Part shown: positions 10,975 to 22,993 of the stretch, one piece after another | How positions within the stretch are numbered: position 1 is the first letter of the stretch | Layout: each line of letters starts with the position of its first letter | From: Dysidea avara | Lineage: Eukaryota > Porifera > Demospongiae > Dictyoceratida > Dysideidae | Direction of reading: 5' to 3' | DNA length: 64,000 nt | NCBI RefSeq assembly: GCF_963678975.1 | Contig: NC_089281.1 | Coordinates: forward strand, 22,621,375-22,685,374 | The notes under the pieces: model-generated | Told to the model about the DNA's origin: nothing | Databases searched by the model: none | What the model saw: only the letters and a program-made list of their open reading frames with translations | Position numbers and translations under genes: made by a program

Positions 10975-11436
10975 GTGGGATGGAGTAGCTATTGCTGGCT
11001 TAGTTGTATCAGCTGAGTGGCTATGACTAGTTGTGTGGGCGGAGACGAGATCGGTAGTGTCATGGGTGGTGAAGGGTTAGTGTCCGGAGGTGATGGTGGC
11101 AACTTCACCTTGCGGATGAACTCAGACAAAAGGGCTATACATTCATCTGATAGGTATCCGCCTCAGTAGTTTCTTCCTCAAACTCCAGTTCACCATCGAT
11201 CTTTGCCGCGATGGTGGTGTCTGACTTGATCTTTCTTGACCTTGAGCTGTGTTAGAGTAGTTTCAGCCAACACCTTCCGTGACTCGGAGACAGACTTGGT
11301 ACTGACACTTTCCAGGTCGGCAGAGATCATAGTTTCTACCTTCACGATCAGCTTCGTTACGCTGGCCTTAATTCCTCGGCGTTTGTACGAAGGCGTTGAC
11401 TCTCATCCATCACTTCTTTCAGTCACAGCACCAATG
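10975..11436 (-). pseudogene. BEL/Pao leader and gag remnant
   Basis: Just inside the 5' LTR, on the minus strand, TTGGTGCTGTGAC occupies the primer-binding-site position. Beyond it a short frame (KASVTKLIVKVETMISADLE) and an acidic patch (DGELEFEEETTEAD) are what remains of gag. The gag body and the protease are missing, so a deletion has fused this remnant to the reverse transcriptase N-terminus. Confidence 0.6.
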
Positions 11437-11587
11437 TGAGGTATAGTGGTGGACTGCTCGAGTAAGCTACACATGTTCGCACTCAGTAAGCCTGTCTTAA
11501 TGTGTTAGAAACACACATGTGCACATATCTACAGCAATGGCAATTACAACAATAATAATATAAATGTCTGTCAGTCAATACTTGACA
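11437..11587 (-). repeat. BEL/Pao 5' LTR
   Basis: Partner of 7324-7474. Differences cluster at about 11472 and 11508-11520. Confidence 0.9.
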
Positions 11588-13103
11588 CGTGTTACTGGTG
11601 TTTAAGACATTCAAAGCCTTTAAAACAGTTCTTAAGACTTTTAAAAGCCAAACTGGCAAAAATTAACAGTGAGACACTACTAAGAGGTAATTATTTGCTA
11701 CTTCGAGAATCTGCTCTCCCCAACCGCCTATATACAACTCAGTGCCCCTTCCCTTGCCAGCTCCTGGATCTACCCCTGGTATGGAGGTGTCACGCGTGGC
11801 TAGTAACATTCCTGGCTAGCCCAGCTAGTGACATTTATAATAAAACATTTTGATTGTGACATTTGACTAACTGCAACATGACACCTGCTCATGGATAATA
11901 ATAGGGATGGTAGTGGTTGTTTGAGCTGTGGCATTTAACCTAGGTAACCCAGGTGCTTAGGAATTGTGTAGTAAGTAGCTAGCTACACATTAGAATATAC
12001 TAGTTATTGTATACATATTTGTTAGCCCATATGAAAATGGGCTCCTAAAATGTATGTGGAACTGTGTTGCATATATTGGTTACTTCACAGCTGAGCAATT
12101 AAGGATTGGTCCTGATGTCCACTGGTATTTTGACTCTTACTCTGAAACTCATCGGCTACTGGAAACTTGCATATACTTTGTATAGGGTATTCCCAGGAGT
12201 GCAATATGGCCTGGAAATGACCTAGGAAATTTGATCTTGCCTTTTTTCCCGGGCTAGATGGACTGCCCTTGCCACGATCCCCAGTACTAGGTGTTAAAGT
12301 GCTAGACAGCTGGAAATACCAGCAATCAAACAAGGCCACCAGACTCCAAGCAACTCTCGGAGTAGGCCAGATCAATATTGATGTTGATGGACTGTAATTT
12401 GAAGAGCAATGACCCCTCAAGCACATCACTGAAGACCTTAAAAGCGAAAAGCAAAGCCTACATCAGAGCCAGAATAGGCATTTACTATAATTAATGCTAC
12501 ACTTCTCAGCTAAATTTGATCTATGACTGCTCAATGCTGAATGCTTATTTCTATCACTGCTATGTGTATATTATCTACACACATATGTACACTCAGTTTC
12601 TGTACTGAAATTTCAGCAATTGTGTCTTTACCTCCCTTATTTTTACACTGTTAAAACATGGGTTCAAATTGAAGGCCTGGCTGAAAGAAACCAATACTGC
12701 AAAATATGTTTTACAGTGTAAAATAATACCTCAAGGGGAAATGATGAATTATTAATGCAAAAATGGCTGTAAAGGTCTACACTGTGATGGCACTATTCAT
12801 TGGAAGTACAAAATATGTGCCAAATTTGATGCTTTCCTCACAGAATGCACAAAATCGCAATATTTATGTGCTATTCGACTCCAGTGTGATGGCATACTAA
12901 TTCATTAACACCATTGCTATGGAAACACTAAACCACTACACTAAATAATAATATGATTACTTATACACAAGGTGCTCATGAATGCTATCCCACTAGGGAC
13001 CTGTGAGAAGGCCTGTGAATATAGGAGTCAGAAACATGTATTGCTAACTAAAATGTGAAGGATGTTGTTATGTGTATACTATTATATTAATGTTGTTGTT
13101 TAG
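11588..13103. other. Presumed intron of the kelch gene, no exon recognised
   Basis: This stretch lies between the retrotransposon and the kelch terminal exon. A 345-bp minus-strand ORF (12085-12429) and a plus-strand stretch after an AG at about 12090 have no recognisable domain. The sequence ends with a T-rich tract and TTTAG acceptor at 13103. Confidence 0.35.
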
Positions 13104-13575
13104 GAGCAACTGGCTCTTTTTCCCACACCAGACCAGTTTGGTGGACCACCTGCCATCACCACATTTTGGGCTACAGTCAATGATAGTAAAGAACTTGTTG
13201 TACCTGTTAGGAGGGGTTGATCAATGGAACTATTGTTCCCAAGAAGTATTTTCTGCTCCACTTGACACTCTGTCCAGCCACCAAGTGAAATGGAGTTCAC
13301 AACAAGATGCTCCAGGGTATAGTTCAGTTCTTGTCAGCATACAAGGTAGACACCTACTAACAGTAGGTGGATGTAAGGGAGGTGTGTGCACTAGAGATGT
13401 TCACATGTTCAACAAGGTCGATCACAGCTGGGAAGTTATTGGACAAATCCCATCAGCAAGAAGTGAAACAGCTGCAGTTAGCGTAGCTGATAGCAAAATA
13501 ATTGTAATAGGAGGGGAGGATGATAAGGACCAGGTTACTAATACTGTATGGATTGGCTCATGTGAGTCACAGTAA
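13104..13575 (+). CDS. Kelch-repeat protein, terminal exon
   Basis: The frame begins after the acceptor TTGTTTAG at 13103 (phase 1) and ends at TAA 13573-13575, giving ~156 residues. It encodes three kelch-type blades with their double glycines: NLLYLLGGVDQW, HLLTVGGCKG and KIIVIGGEDDKDQ. Aromatic W positions lie between them (KWSSQQ, HSWEVIGQIPSAR), and the C-terminus is VWIGSCESQ. Kelch blades build a beta-propeller used for protein binding. Six blades are expected, so at least half of the propeller is encoded upstream. The coiled-coil exon at 1755-2138 is a candidate earlier exon. A degenerate repeat of this exon's end lies 300 bp downstream. Confidence 0.78.
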
Positions 13576-13865
13576 CTCCACATGTTATTATTGTACCATA
13601 ACAAAATAATGGGAAAATTTACTGTAGCAAGATCAGCACTACATAATGGCAAATTTAGTGGATGAATGGGGTGCTGAAGGGGTGGGTGCACGGAAGGGAA
13701 TGGATGGTTGCATGGGGTACCCCTTCAAAATCTCATCATATGCTAGTAGAAGCTGTAGTACAGGTGCAACTGCATCTTACGAATATATACATGGGCAATG
13801 AAAAGATGGAAAGAGCAAGGGGAAGAGTTATACTCTCTTCTAGCAACTAACAACAGAAGGGTCAA

Positions 13866-13945
13866 ACTGATAAGAACCAGGCCACTAATACTGTATGGAT
13901 TGGCTTGTGTAAGCCGCATGTAGTTACTCTATCAAACTACCGTAT
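13866..13945 (+). pseudogene. Degenerate copy of the kelch exon 3' end
   Basis: The sequence from GATAAGAACCAGGCCACTAA through ACTGTATGGATTGGC matches the last ~70 bp of the kelch exon (13519-13575), with substitutions at the stop region. No blades precede it, so it is a truncated local duplicate, not a gene. Confidence 0.75.
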
Positions 13946-14755
13946 TGTACACTGCTAAACATGCCACATGTACATCTAAAAACCATGATAGAAATATTAC
14001 ATGCAACAAAATCACCTTTGCACAATAGTCTTACGCCATTCAACATCAAATAAAGCGATAAAAACACAGGCGACTGGATATAATCATATTATGGTCTTCC
14101 TGCCTTACTTACCAGTCGCAAGGCTAGAGATCAAACTAAACAGTGCGCATGCAGCCACCATTGTATGCCACAACAACAAATTAAATTCTTGGGTGAGATG
14201 TGCCTTTTGGGTTCTAAAGAATGTCTACATGCATTCTGTGCTTTGCCATTCCTTTTATCTTTAATTTATCATTTTATTTTTAATGTAGTCTACAGACCTC
14301 AAAAAATGACAAATTTAATTTAAATGATAATGTTTCAAATCAGTTGAATTTTTGATGTAAAGCCTGATGGTTGAAAGGAAGAAGGATTAATTAATAAGTG
14401 TTAGATCTTTTGCCACCCAGATAAATTTGAAGTTATGATTAGCTAAATGGTTGTCTACCTATATAAGTTGTTGCACAAATCTGGGTACCTGTGCTGTTAC
14501 AGAATGATACAATAATCACTGAGGGCTTTGCTTTCAGTGATATTGTACAATTCCAAAGGTCTCTAGATTTAGACTAAATATATGTCTTATGTCACTCTGG
14601 TCTCCTATAATAGCGGCTTTCTGATTGAATTAATCCTAACTCACTGGAAGGCTTATTATTATCACTTATCTGATTGGAAAGCACAGGGTGGCAAGGGTGC
14701 TTCCCTCAATATACAATAACAAACAAAAGAATTACACAAGGTACAAAGCAAAAAG
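13946..14755. other. Intergenic, nothing recognised
   Basis: AT-rich sequence with short open frames only. No repeat partner was found in the window. Confidence 0.3.
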
Positions 14756-15591
14756 TAGAGGTGCACCAATATGGAATTTTACCAATATACCAATAACCGG
14801 TGAATATTACTGATAGTGGGTTCTAATTCATTTAATCATACACAGGCTTCCTTGTCTGTTAACCTTATTTACAGTGTTAATCTTTTTCACAGTGGCAAAT
14901 TGTGTTTTTTTTCTTTGCTTAGACCTTTTCATTGCATTTTCACAAGTCTTTGCTTTTTGCAAAAACGCTTTGGCAATAAAAACTACTGCACATGTGCATG
15001 TTGATCACGTGATCACTGGCTGCTAGCAGGTGCTACTTGCAATTGAAATTACTTGTACTGAATTCTGAATCCTGTCTCAGATGTTGAAACCGCCTTAAGT
15101 ATGCCAAAACACCCACCCACCCTACTTGTTTTTGTGCTAACATTTCCAAACCCTGACTTAACTAAGGTAATCATGCATGCTCATACACTTTGTATAAAAT
15201 TGACTTGGCAACCCAGGACATGGGTGCAGTCAGACTGCTTGATATGTCTTAGAACTTGCTATAGTAAAAGAGATGCAGCAGCTACAAGGCAGATGCAGGT
15301 GCACTTAGTACCTATCATCCCGGCCAGCAATGTCCTGGCTGCCCCATTTTACCCCAAAATATCCATAGTGCTAGTGTATCCCATGTAGTGGGAATGCATG
15401 AGGGCTAAGCTGACGTAGGATGTTAAAACAGCTTAACTCGGGAATCGAACTCTTGACCACTGTAAACAGTTAGTAACTTTATTTATGCTCTACCCACAGT
15501 ATTAGTGCTACAAAATCAAGCACACAGTGAGCTGAGTAATTATGTCAACTTTTTACCGATACCAACAGCTACAGACATCAGTGCACTTCTA
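14756..15591. mobile_element. Probable hAT-like non-autonomous element (TAGAGGTGCACC ends)
   Basis: The left end TAGAGGTGCACCAATAT and the right end AGTGCACTTCTA are imperfect inverted repeats. The ends resemble those at 58526-59156. No matching 8-bp flank was seen. A tRNA-derived SINE lies inside. Confidence 0.4.
15290..15515 (-). mobile_element. tRNA-derived SINE
   Basis: On the minus strand GTGGGTAGAGCATAAA (near 15485-15500) fits a pol III A box, and AGTTCGATTCCCGAG (near 15435-15455) fits the B box, about 45 bp apart. A body of tRNA-unrelated sequence follows downstream on the minus strand. The 5' part of the tRNA moiety is disturbed and the 3' end of the element is not defined. Confidence 0.5.
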
Positions 15592-16510
15592 CAATTAAAC
15601 AACAAAGCAAAAAACACCCAATAGCTATAGCTACACACAAAACAAATGATATATGGCACACATGGTATATCTATTATTATGTTGTTCCACAAAACAAAGT
15701 AGCTAGCTATTCACAAGAAAAGAAAACCGACAGGTATAAAGTAAAGATCTCACTAGAAACGTATAAGCCACAGATTTTGTAGTTGTGGGCTGAAATTAGT
15801 AAAGTGATTGTTTGGCCTTGGCATAAACAATTTTACAACATGATAGCTTATGAATACTTTATTATCCAGCGATGCTTTCTAACAACCTGTACACTGTGAG
15901 GTACACTGTAGTGATGTAGTAGTAGTTCAGAGTCAATGAGTCATAAATGCACAGTACATATAGCTACATTATGGTGATGATAGTTGTAACCATAGCTAGC
16001 TATATTACAGTGTTTATTCTAGAGCTGTTAGGTGGGAATTTCCCCCCTGACTCACCCCCTAAACTTGTGAGTGACTATTACACTATACTTATTGTTTTAA
16101 AATAACACAAAACCCATCAAAAATGCTCTCAGATTCAATTTCTGAGTATTTAATATGTAAAATCTCCCTGGATAAAATTGCAAACATTAACACATTCTTA
16201 AAATTAATGCTCTCAGATTCAGTTCTTTGTTTTCGTTGTTCTTGTTTTCATTTTTTTTCTGTAGTTGTTTCATGCGGTTAATTGTCCTCGTAACTGTATG
16301 TGTTTTACATGTCTTTTTGTTACTCCAACAAGGAAGAACAGGTTTACCGATTGTTGAGAGGTTAGGATAATCAATCAATCAATGGTAGTGAGATTGAGAA
16401 ACCACACAAGTATTTTATAGCTATATATATACTCTAAGTTAATAACTATATTGTAATTTCAGAGCCTCCACCAAGGAGTAGAAGGTACAGGAGGCAGTGC
16501 AATATTACTT
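15592..16510. other. Intergenic, AT-rich
   Basis: No gene seen. A ~25-bp phrase (AATGCTCTCAGATTCA) occurs twice, at about 16121 and 16207. The stretch contains a (TCAA)n run at 16368-16384, possibly a retrotransposon tail. Confidence 0.3.
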
Positions 16511-16727
16511 TTAAAATGAAGTAGATAAAAAGTAGTGAAACAAGTGATGATGATAGCTAGGGAAATGTATTGCAGCAATGTGCATGGGCTTTGGCATTGA
16601 AAAGAAAAAACATGCCAATTTAGGGATTTCCCACATTGCTACAATGCCAAGTAGGAATTTTCTCTCATAACTACCATCATCTCTTGTTTCACTACTTTTT
16701 ATCACTTAAACCTACTTCATTTTTAAA
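16511..16727. mobile_element. Palindromic MITE, AAAAGTAGTGAAACAAG family, copy 2
   Basis: Terminal inverted repeats (TTTAAAATGAAGTAG, then GATAAAAAGTAGTGAAACAA) are mirrored at 16682-16727. The inner sequence differs from copy 1 at 5146-5358. Confidence 0.75.
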
Positions 16728-18219
16728 TCAATGATTTTTTTTATTACACTAGAGTATTTTCATACTTTGGACAACCTCTCTTTGATTGCTTGAAGAGTTT
16801 GATCCTTCCTTTACCTATTTTCATTTAGTTATATTTAATTTAAAGTTAACTGATCACACCTGTAGCTTCTACAACCGGTTTCTTAGCTACGTAGCACATA
16901 GGATTTGAGGATACTTCAACTCCCCCAACACGGCCCCTGAGTCACCAATTAACACACAGTTATATACCGCTAATACTTTCCTAACAGGATCCACTTTCAT
17001 AGCAGTGGTAGATTGTTGAGTATTGTAAGGCAATTGGATAATGAGAAACTGTAACAGTAAGGCTCAAATTGAAATATCCCAGGCCTTTATTTTAGACCAT
17101 GCAGGCATTTATTCTTTTACCTGCTAGCAAAAATATATGGTAAATAAGTTAGGGATGTGAAAACAAGAGTGCAGCCTTCACTTCAAACAAATAAGTGATA
17201 AGATGTGATATCAGAAATAGTGACAAAGAAATGGTTGAAATGAATTTAATTACTAATTGACTGGGTCTCCTTCATTTCCATGTCTCAAAGGCTTCAATAA
17301 TCTCTACATTGTCACATGCTGTTAAGAAGACCATGCAGTAGGCAACTTATTCTCACATAACTATATAGATGTTGAAGCATTAAGCATAATACTAGCATAG
17401 CAGGCAGAATAACTGTACAGTAAATCCTTGCTTGTGGAATATGGAAACAGTTTGACATGCTCTAATATTAACTCTAATAGAGCAGTCAGGTAGCTTTTAT
17501 GACAAGGCTGTTTTGTTAGAGTGTATTAATACAAGTAGACAATTTGATATCCCACAAGCTTTTGAACAGTTGTTCACAAGCCCAAAGTAGTTATCTTTTA
17601 ATAGTTTATTAGCATGAACCACTAATTATGGAAGAATATATTTGAGTACTGCAGCTTATAGCGGCATAATAGTAGCTGAAATTTAAAGCATGCATGAGGC
17701 TGGAGTCTATCATGTATGTCATAAAGCTGCTGAAACATGTGACCACAACACTGATAGCTGATTACTCACCTCAACAGTTGCTAGTAGAGAGCAACTGAAG
17801 AACATTGATCACTGGCCAGAGCAGCTGTTGGCATCTGTTATACAAGAAGAGACATCCCAGGTGCTGTTTATTTATAAAATTCAGTCTTGGCAACACAGAT
17901 TTAAATCATAATCGACCATTGCAAATAAAATATAACCTTTTACAAGAACATCTGACTGCTGGAAAACAGTTTCAACAAACTGCCTTGTTATGTGAGTGGT
18001 GATTGGAAAACAGTGAAAATGGAACTTAAAGGCCAACAACCAAGAGAATATGCATATGAATTATATGTGGGACATGTGTACCTGCAATACAAAATTATTA
18101 CAACCCTGCACATTTATAATTTGTTGGGTATTTTTTGATAAATTTTTACTAACTCAGTTAGGCATTTTGGTACATATTGCTTTTTGCAGCAATGAACCAC
18201 GTAATTATGTTTAAACTTA
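16728..18219. other. Intergenic, nothing recognised
   Basis: AT-rich with short ORFs only. CTCTAATAGAGCAGTCAGG at about 17470 matches the phrase at about 1527. Confidence 0.3.
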
Positions 18220-18227
18220 CTTGTGAG

Positions 18228-18749
18228 CAGTGTTGGGAGTAACGCGCTACTTATGTAACGCGTTACGTAATATTATTACTTTTGTGGTAACAAAGTAATA
18301 TAACGAAATACGCTATAAAAACAGGTAATATAACTCAAGTTACTTTACTTACAAATGTAACGCGTTACCTAAGTAATATAGTTATTGTAACGAATCTAAT
18401 ATTACGTAATATTTTTACTAAAAGTAACAAAGTTACTAATCTCGTTAGTAACCCACTGAGTAACGCCTTGCCACAACGAAGTAATGAAGCCTACTAAGTG
18501 AGGCTTATTCACCAGCTACTTACTTATATCAAGACTTGCACATTGTCCAACAACGAAATCGTGTCACGTGATAAGGTGGTAGTTTCACACGTGACAGCTT
18601 AAGGCTATGGACACAAAGTAATATAATATGTAATATTATTACAGTTACTTTATTTTATGGGTAATATGTAACCGTAACTAAATAGTTCAGCTGCAAGTAA
18701 TATGTAATATGTAACTAGTTACTTTTATAAAGTAACTTGCCCAACACTG
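18228..18749. mobile_element. hAT-type MITE (522 bp) with perfect 8-bp target duplication
   Basis: The element begins CAGTGTTGGG and ends CCCAACACTG, and is flanked on both sides by CTTGTGAG (18220-18227 and 18750-18757). The interior is made of GTAACGCGTTAC and AAGTAATATAAC permutations, as in hAT MITEs of many animals. 8-bp duplications and CAGTG ends fit hAT. Confidence 0.93.
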
Positions 18750-18757
18750 CTTGTGAG

Positions 18758-20619
18758 TGCAGATCAAAATATTATAATTATCAGCACTCCATTTGAGATT
18801 TTTATTTCTGCTTTCCATTTCATTCATTTTTAACTGAGGGTATATTTCTCTCTCTCTATATATATATAGCTACCTATCTCCTGGGTATATACAGAAATTA
18901 TTTTGATGCCTGCAAACTATTAATCTAAAGGGAAGCACCAGATTGTGATAGGTGATTCAATGACTGTGGGTATCACTTTGATAACAACCTTAAAATACAC
19001 CTGCTATAACCATCAAACACTATACTTCTCAGTTAATATTAATACACAGTATATCACTGGGGTAGAGTACATGCATCATTAGACATTTTCACCAACAGCA
19101 GCAGCAGAAGCAAGTAAACAAGCAGGAGAACAGCAACAAGAGAGCAACAGCAAGTTACGCAAGCACAAGTGCAAGACTATGTAGTATGAATGGTCTGCCT
19201 GGACCAGATAGTTATGGTTTTGATATTAGTGATCGATAAACTAATTTCTTGTCTCGTTAGCTAGTAGGCGCTGTTCTTCGACAAAATTCACATGAAAAAT
19301 TAACTCTAATGTAAGTTATGCAACATAAACTTAATTACTTTCTCATCCCCAGATTCCCCACCTGTGTTGTCATTTTCCTTGCCACCATAGGTGGCTGAGT
19401 GCAGTTATTAAACCACTGACTATACCATAGATAATACACTCCCCCTGGATATGAAACTAATCGTGTGGGCGCATGGATACAATAGAAGGTTTGTGGTTCC
19501 ACCCTAGTTTTGCGTGTTATGTACGACTATACTGAGCAGTAACTAACTAGAGCAGACTGAAAAGGTTGCATTCTAAATCATGTTAGCCAGCTTACTGCTA
19601 TTCAAATAAATTAATCTACCATGCACCTGCATTACTATATATAGTTGATGGATGAGAAAAACTAACTAATAGAAAAACTAACTAATACTTGTATATATTA
19701 GCTGTAGAGAACATGAAATAATTTTAAGCTGTCAGGTAATTGCTATAAAGTGGAACAATACTGAACTCCTTGAGCTATGTAGTATCATTTCTTGGGACAG
19801 GTCTATAGCACGTGACCATGCACATTGATGACTGGATGAACACCCTAAGCCCTCACTTGATAAGTGAGACATGGACAATTGGTATTTACTACTTTCCCCA
19901 GTACTAGTTAACCACAAATCTCAGCAAAAATGCCATATCCAGACTACACTCTCTACAACAAATTATATATCAAACAGTTCAATGGCAGATTAAATTAATA
20001 TACATTCCTGCTTCAAAATGTAAGTGGGCTACAATTAAGCTTAACCCAACAGTTTACCAACAACACCAAGCTAGCTAATAATGCTTCTCTCCAGTCACTG
20101 ATAAAAATAGGTCACCCTCCTTGGGGACTAGCAAAGTATCCTCCAGATCATGTGCGTTATCCTTCAACTCCTGATGTGGATGTCTTTGCACAACTAATGA
20201 AATAACTTAAAATGCCCTTTCAAGGCCATGGCTTTGATAGGCAATATTACTTCGGCATCCAAGTCATCTTCCTCCCTATAGGGCTTGGATACTCAGACAC
20301 CACACAGTCAGGTAGACTACACAGAACTGACACAACTGGACAATTTACTCAAATTTTACTGTTATAAATTTAGCTACATGAAAAAATTAGTTTCACGGCA
20401 AATGGGGATTTTTAAAATATATATAAGTATCTGCTTTAAATCAAGGTTATAATTAGCATTATTGAAATTCATGAGATGAACCATGCAACAAAAATGCATG
20501 CAATGTCTTGTAGATATAACATTTTACTGTTAAACAAATTTTGTCATAGCTCAATGAATATGAAAGTGCTTGGGTGCATAACCACTATATAAATGGGTGA
20601 CTGCATGATCAAAATTAAT
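18758..20619. other. Intergenic, nothing recognised
   Basis: No supported ORF or repeat partner. It contains an AGCAACAGCAAG-rich patch (~19095-19150) and a short (TA)n run at ~18855. Confidence 0.3.
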
Positions 20620-20627
20620 GTGCTGAG

Positions 20628-20880
20628 CAGAGGAGGTTGGTCATGCGTCATCATTCATCTCGTGATCTCAAAGGAAGGGTTGAACTAATTCAACCTTCAC
20701 ACCTCTTAATATTCTAAGGGACGGATTGTATATCCATACCAGAGTGTCCCAGTGATATTACAAGCCTTCTCAGTACAATGCACTGCTTTCCTAGCTGCTA
20801 AACAAGCCTTAACACACAGAACAATGCTTGGTTGCATAATTTTGCGTCATGCGATTATGATGCGTGACCAACCTCCTCTG
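20628..20880. mobile_element. hAT-type MITE, CAGAGGAGGTTGGTCA family (253 bp)
   Basis: The ends CAGAGGAGGTTGGTCATGCG and TGCGTGACCAACCTCCTCTG are inverted repeats. GTGCTGAG flanks both sides (20620-20627 and 20881-20888). Relatives share the end sequence at 49947-50314, about 37024 and 60234. Confidence 0.92.
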
Positions 20881-21195
20881 GTGCTGAGATGTGTATTGCA
20901 CATGGTATAATATTATACATATATCCATGCATGTTTCTTCTAATACGCCTGAAGTCAGTGACATGCATATATACATGCAGTCATAACTCAAGATACTTCA
21001 CATTTTCACAAATTACAAAATGTACAGTGTATTCTTGGAAGAATTTTACCGGCTTGAATTCTAATGTGAATACACTTCACAAAACATAAATGCTAACTTA
21101 TATGGTAATCAGAAAGTTGTACTCCATGAAAATAGTTTTCAAAACCTTATATACCATGCACATCGTATAATTCATGAAATTTGATCAATACATGT

Positions 21196-21509
21196 TAGAG
21201 ATGCAACGATACAGTGTGTAAATGTATCGATATATTGCCTCTGGTGGTTCACGATACAGTGATATATTGCACAATACAAAGTGGAGTCTAAGCAATGGTC
21301 CATGTTGTTTTTTTTGATTTTAAAGAGAAACAAGTGAGCTAATTTTTCTTTGAGAAGCATTACATACTACTCAGTTTAACCACAATGTACAATAATTTGA
21401 TTGTCAGCCATGTTAACAAGCCGCGATATATCGATACGGTTTGACTTTGTATTGATACAACGATATTGTCTTAAAACAATACGATACATGATATATTGTT
21501 GCATCTCTA
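21196..21509. mobile_element. hAT-type MITE, TAGAGATGCAACGATA family (314 bp)
   Basis: The ends TAGAGATGCAACGATAC and TTGTTGCATCTCTA are inverted repeats, and ATACATGT flanks both sides (21188-21195 and 21510-21517). The interior carries repeated GATATATCG and CGATACA motifs. Confidence 0.92.
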
Positions 21510-21653
21510 ATACATGTACAATATATATAGCAGAAAATGTTGATCACAATCCACTAATTCCTCTAATCCAACACAGGGATCTCCATTTCTCTTTTACTAA
21601 AGGCCCTAATTTGTGCCACAAAATGTCTCTCTCACACCAAAGCCTTTTTCAGA

Positions 21654-21945
21654 CTATAGATCACTCATTGGTAATTTGATGCCAGCTCGTTCCACCATAT
21701 CTACTTTCTTATACAAACAATCATACTTCCTTTCCCTATGACTCACATACCTCTGTCTGGCACCATATGCATAGGCAACTTTGTTCAAATTCAAACAAAC
21801 TATTCTACTTGCTAGCAAGTCCTCTATTATACCGCGGTTGTTAGTTTTCCAACCCAAAACTTTGTCTACACACCCTGGCAACATTAGCTCCACAAAAGAA
21901 AGCAAATCTCTGGTCTCTTTCTGTATAAAATTGTTGCATTTGTAG
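21654..21945 (-). CDS. Unrecognised ORF fragment
   Basis: The minus-strand frame runs from about 21945 to a stop at 21654. Its composition looks protein-like (KETRDLLSFVELMLPG, LLASRIVCLNLNKVAYAYGA, KKVDMVERAGIKLP) but I recognise no domain. It might be one exon or a decayed transposon ORF. No start codon context or splice sites are decisive. Confidence 0.25.
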
Positions 21946-22993
21946 GCTAATTAATTCAACTGTATAGTATTATTGTATACAGCTCGTTGTATGTTTGTTG
22001 TTCCCTCTTGCTTTGGAGTATAAAACATCAATTACTTGAGATGGTGCACTTTTGGATAGTCAAACCTCCAAAAAGGTCAGCACGTAACAAGCTTGTGGTT
22101 GGCACAACAGGTAGCATTGATATACGTCACCTCAGTTGACATTGCAATTACCGCAGTCATTGGAGTACATACACATGCACTTTGTAGAAGCTGCTTAGCA
22201 CGCGCACATGCAATATAGATTCACTGGTTGGCATGAACATGCTGCCACATAGCAACAGGCCCCATTAACACACTTGGGTATTGGTTGGAGCAATTTGAGT
22301 AAATTGCATTAAGGCATCACTGCAGAATGTAATAGTACCATTGTACCAACATCCTGAATCTGGGACAAATACTTATAGTGCAGTGGTCTCAGTGAAAGTC
22401 AAAAACACTTGCATATGCACATACTAGGCCTATGAGATGATTAATGTGTTTGGCTTGTTCTCAATAATATGGCTAAGTATTTGCAATTGAGCGGTATATA
22501 AGCTAGTTAGACAATAAGTGATGATTAAGTCTATGGCAACAGTGGCCCAGCCTATAACCAGTGATCATCAGACTTCTCACCTAGTTGCTTTATATGCATT
22601 TCTATATTTGGAATACAGCAAATTAAGGAGTTAATATACTTAATTAAGCAAGTTCTCAAGACTCCATAGCAACATGTGCTAGCAGTTAAGTGTAGACACA
22701 CGACCACCGACCACCGTAAATATGTACAAAATAGCCAATTTGTATGACTCCTGTGGCAATTACAGTGTTCTAAAATCCAAAGGATTAACATTAAAAATTT
22801 TGTATTTGTATTGTCATTGTACATAATCAATCAACAGTTCAGTGTATATAGTACAAAAGTCAATGCAATATAAACAATTGTTTACATGTCAGTCAGTGAA
22901 TTAATTAAAAAAAGAAAAAATACAAAGTCAAAGTCTGATACACTACGTATAGTAAAAGTCTAACAGTGTAAAACGTCGTCAATTCTCCATACG

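Larger units (their letters stand above)
7324..11587 (-). mobile_element. BEL/Pao LTR retrotransposon, decayed and internally deleted
   Basis: Two 151-bp LTRs (7324-7474 and 11437-11587) bracket minus-strand remnants in the BEL/Pao order: gag trace, reverse transcriptase, RNase H, integrase, and a C-terminal DUF5641-like domain. On the minus strand the LTR starts TGTCAAGTATTG and ends CTATACCTCA. The LTRs differ at about 6 sites, so insertion was not very recent. Flanks CGTGTTT (7317-7323) and CGTGTTA (11588-11594) look like a target duplication with one change. The total of 4.26 kb is shorter than I expect for an intact element, and most of gag and the protease region are missing. It sits, antisense, between the coiled-coil exon and the kelch exon. 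Confidence 0.92.

Noticed and set aside
12085..12429. 114-codon minus-strand ORF
   Set aside because: No recognisable domain. The opposite strand has stops in all frames and offers no kelch blade.
16187..16378. 63-codon Lys/Asn-rich minus ORF
   Set aside because: Low complexity next to a (TCAA)n run, more likely a retrotransposon tail.
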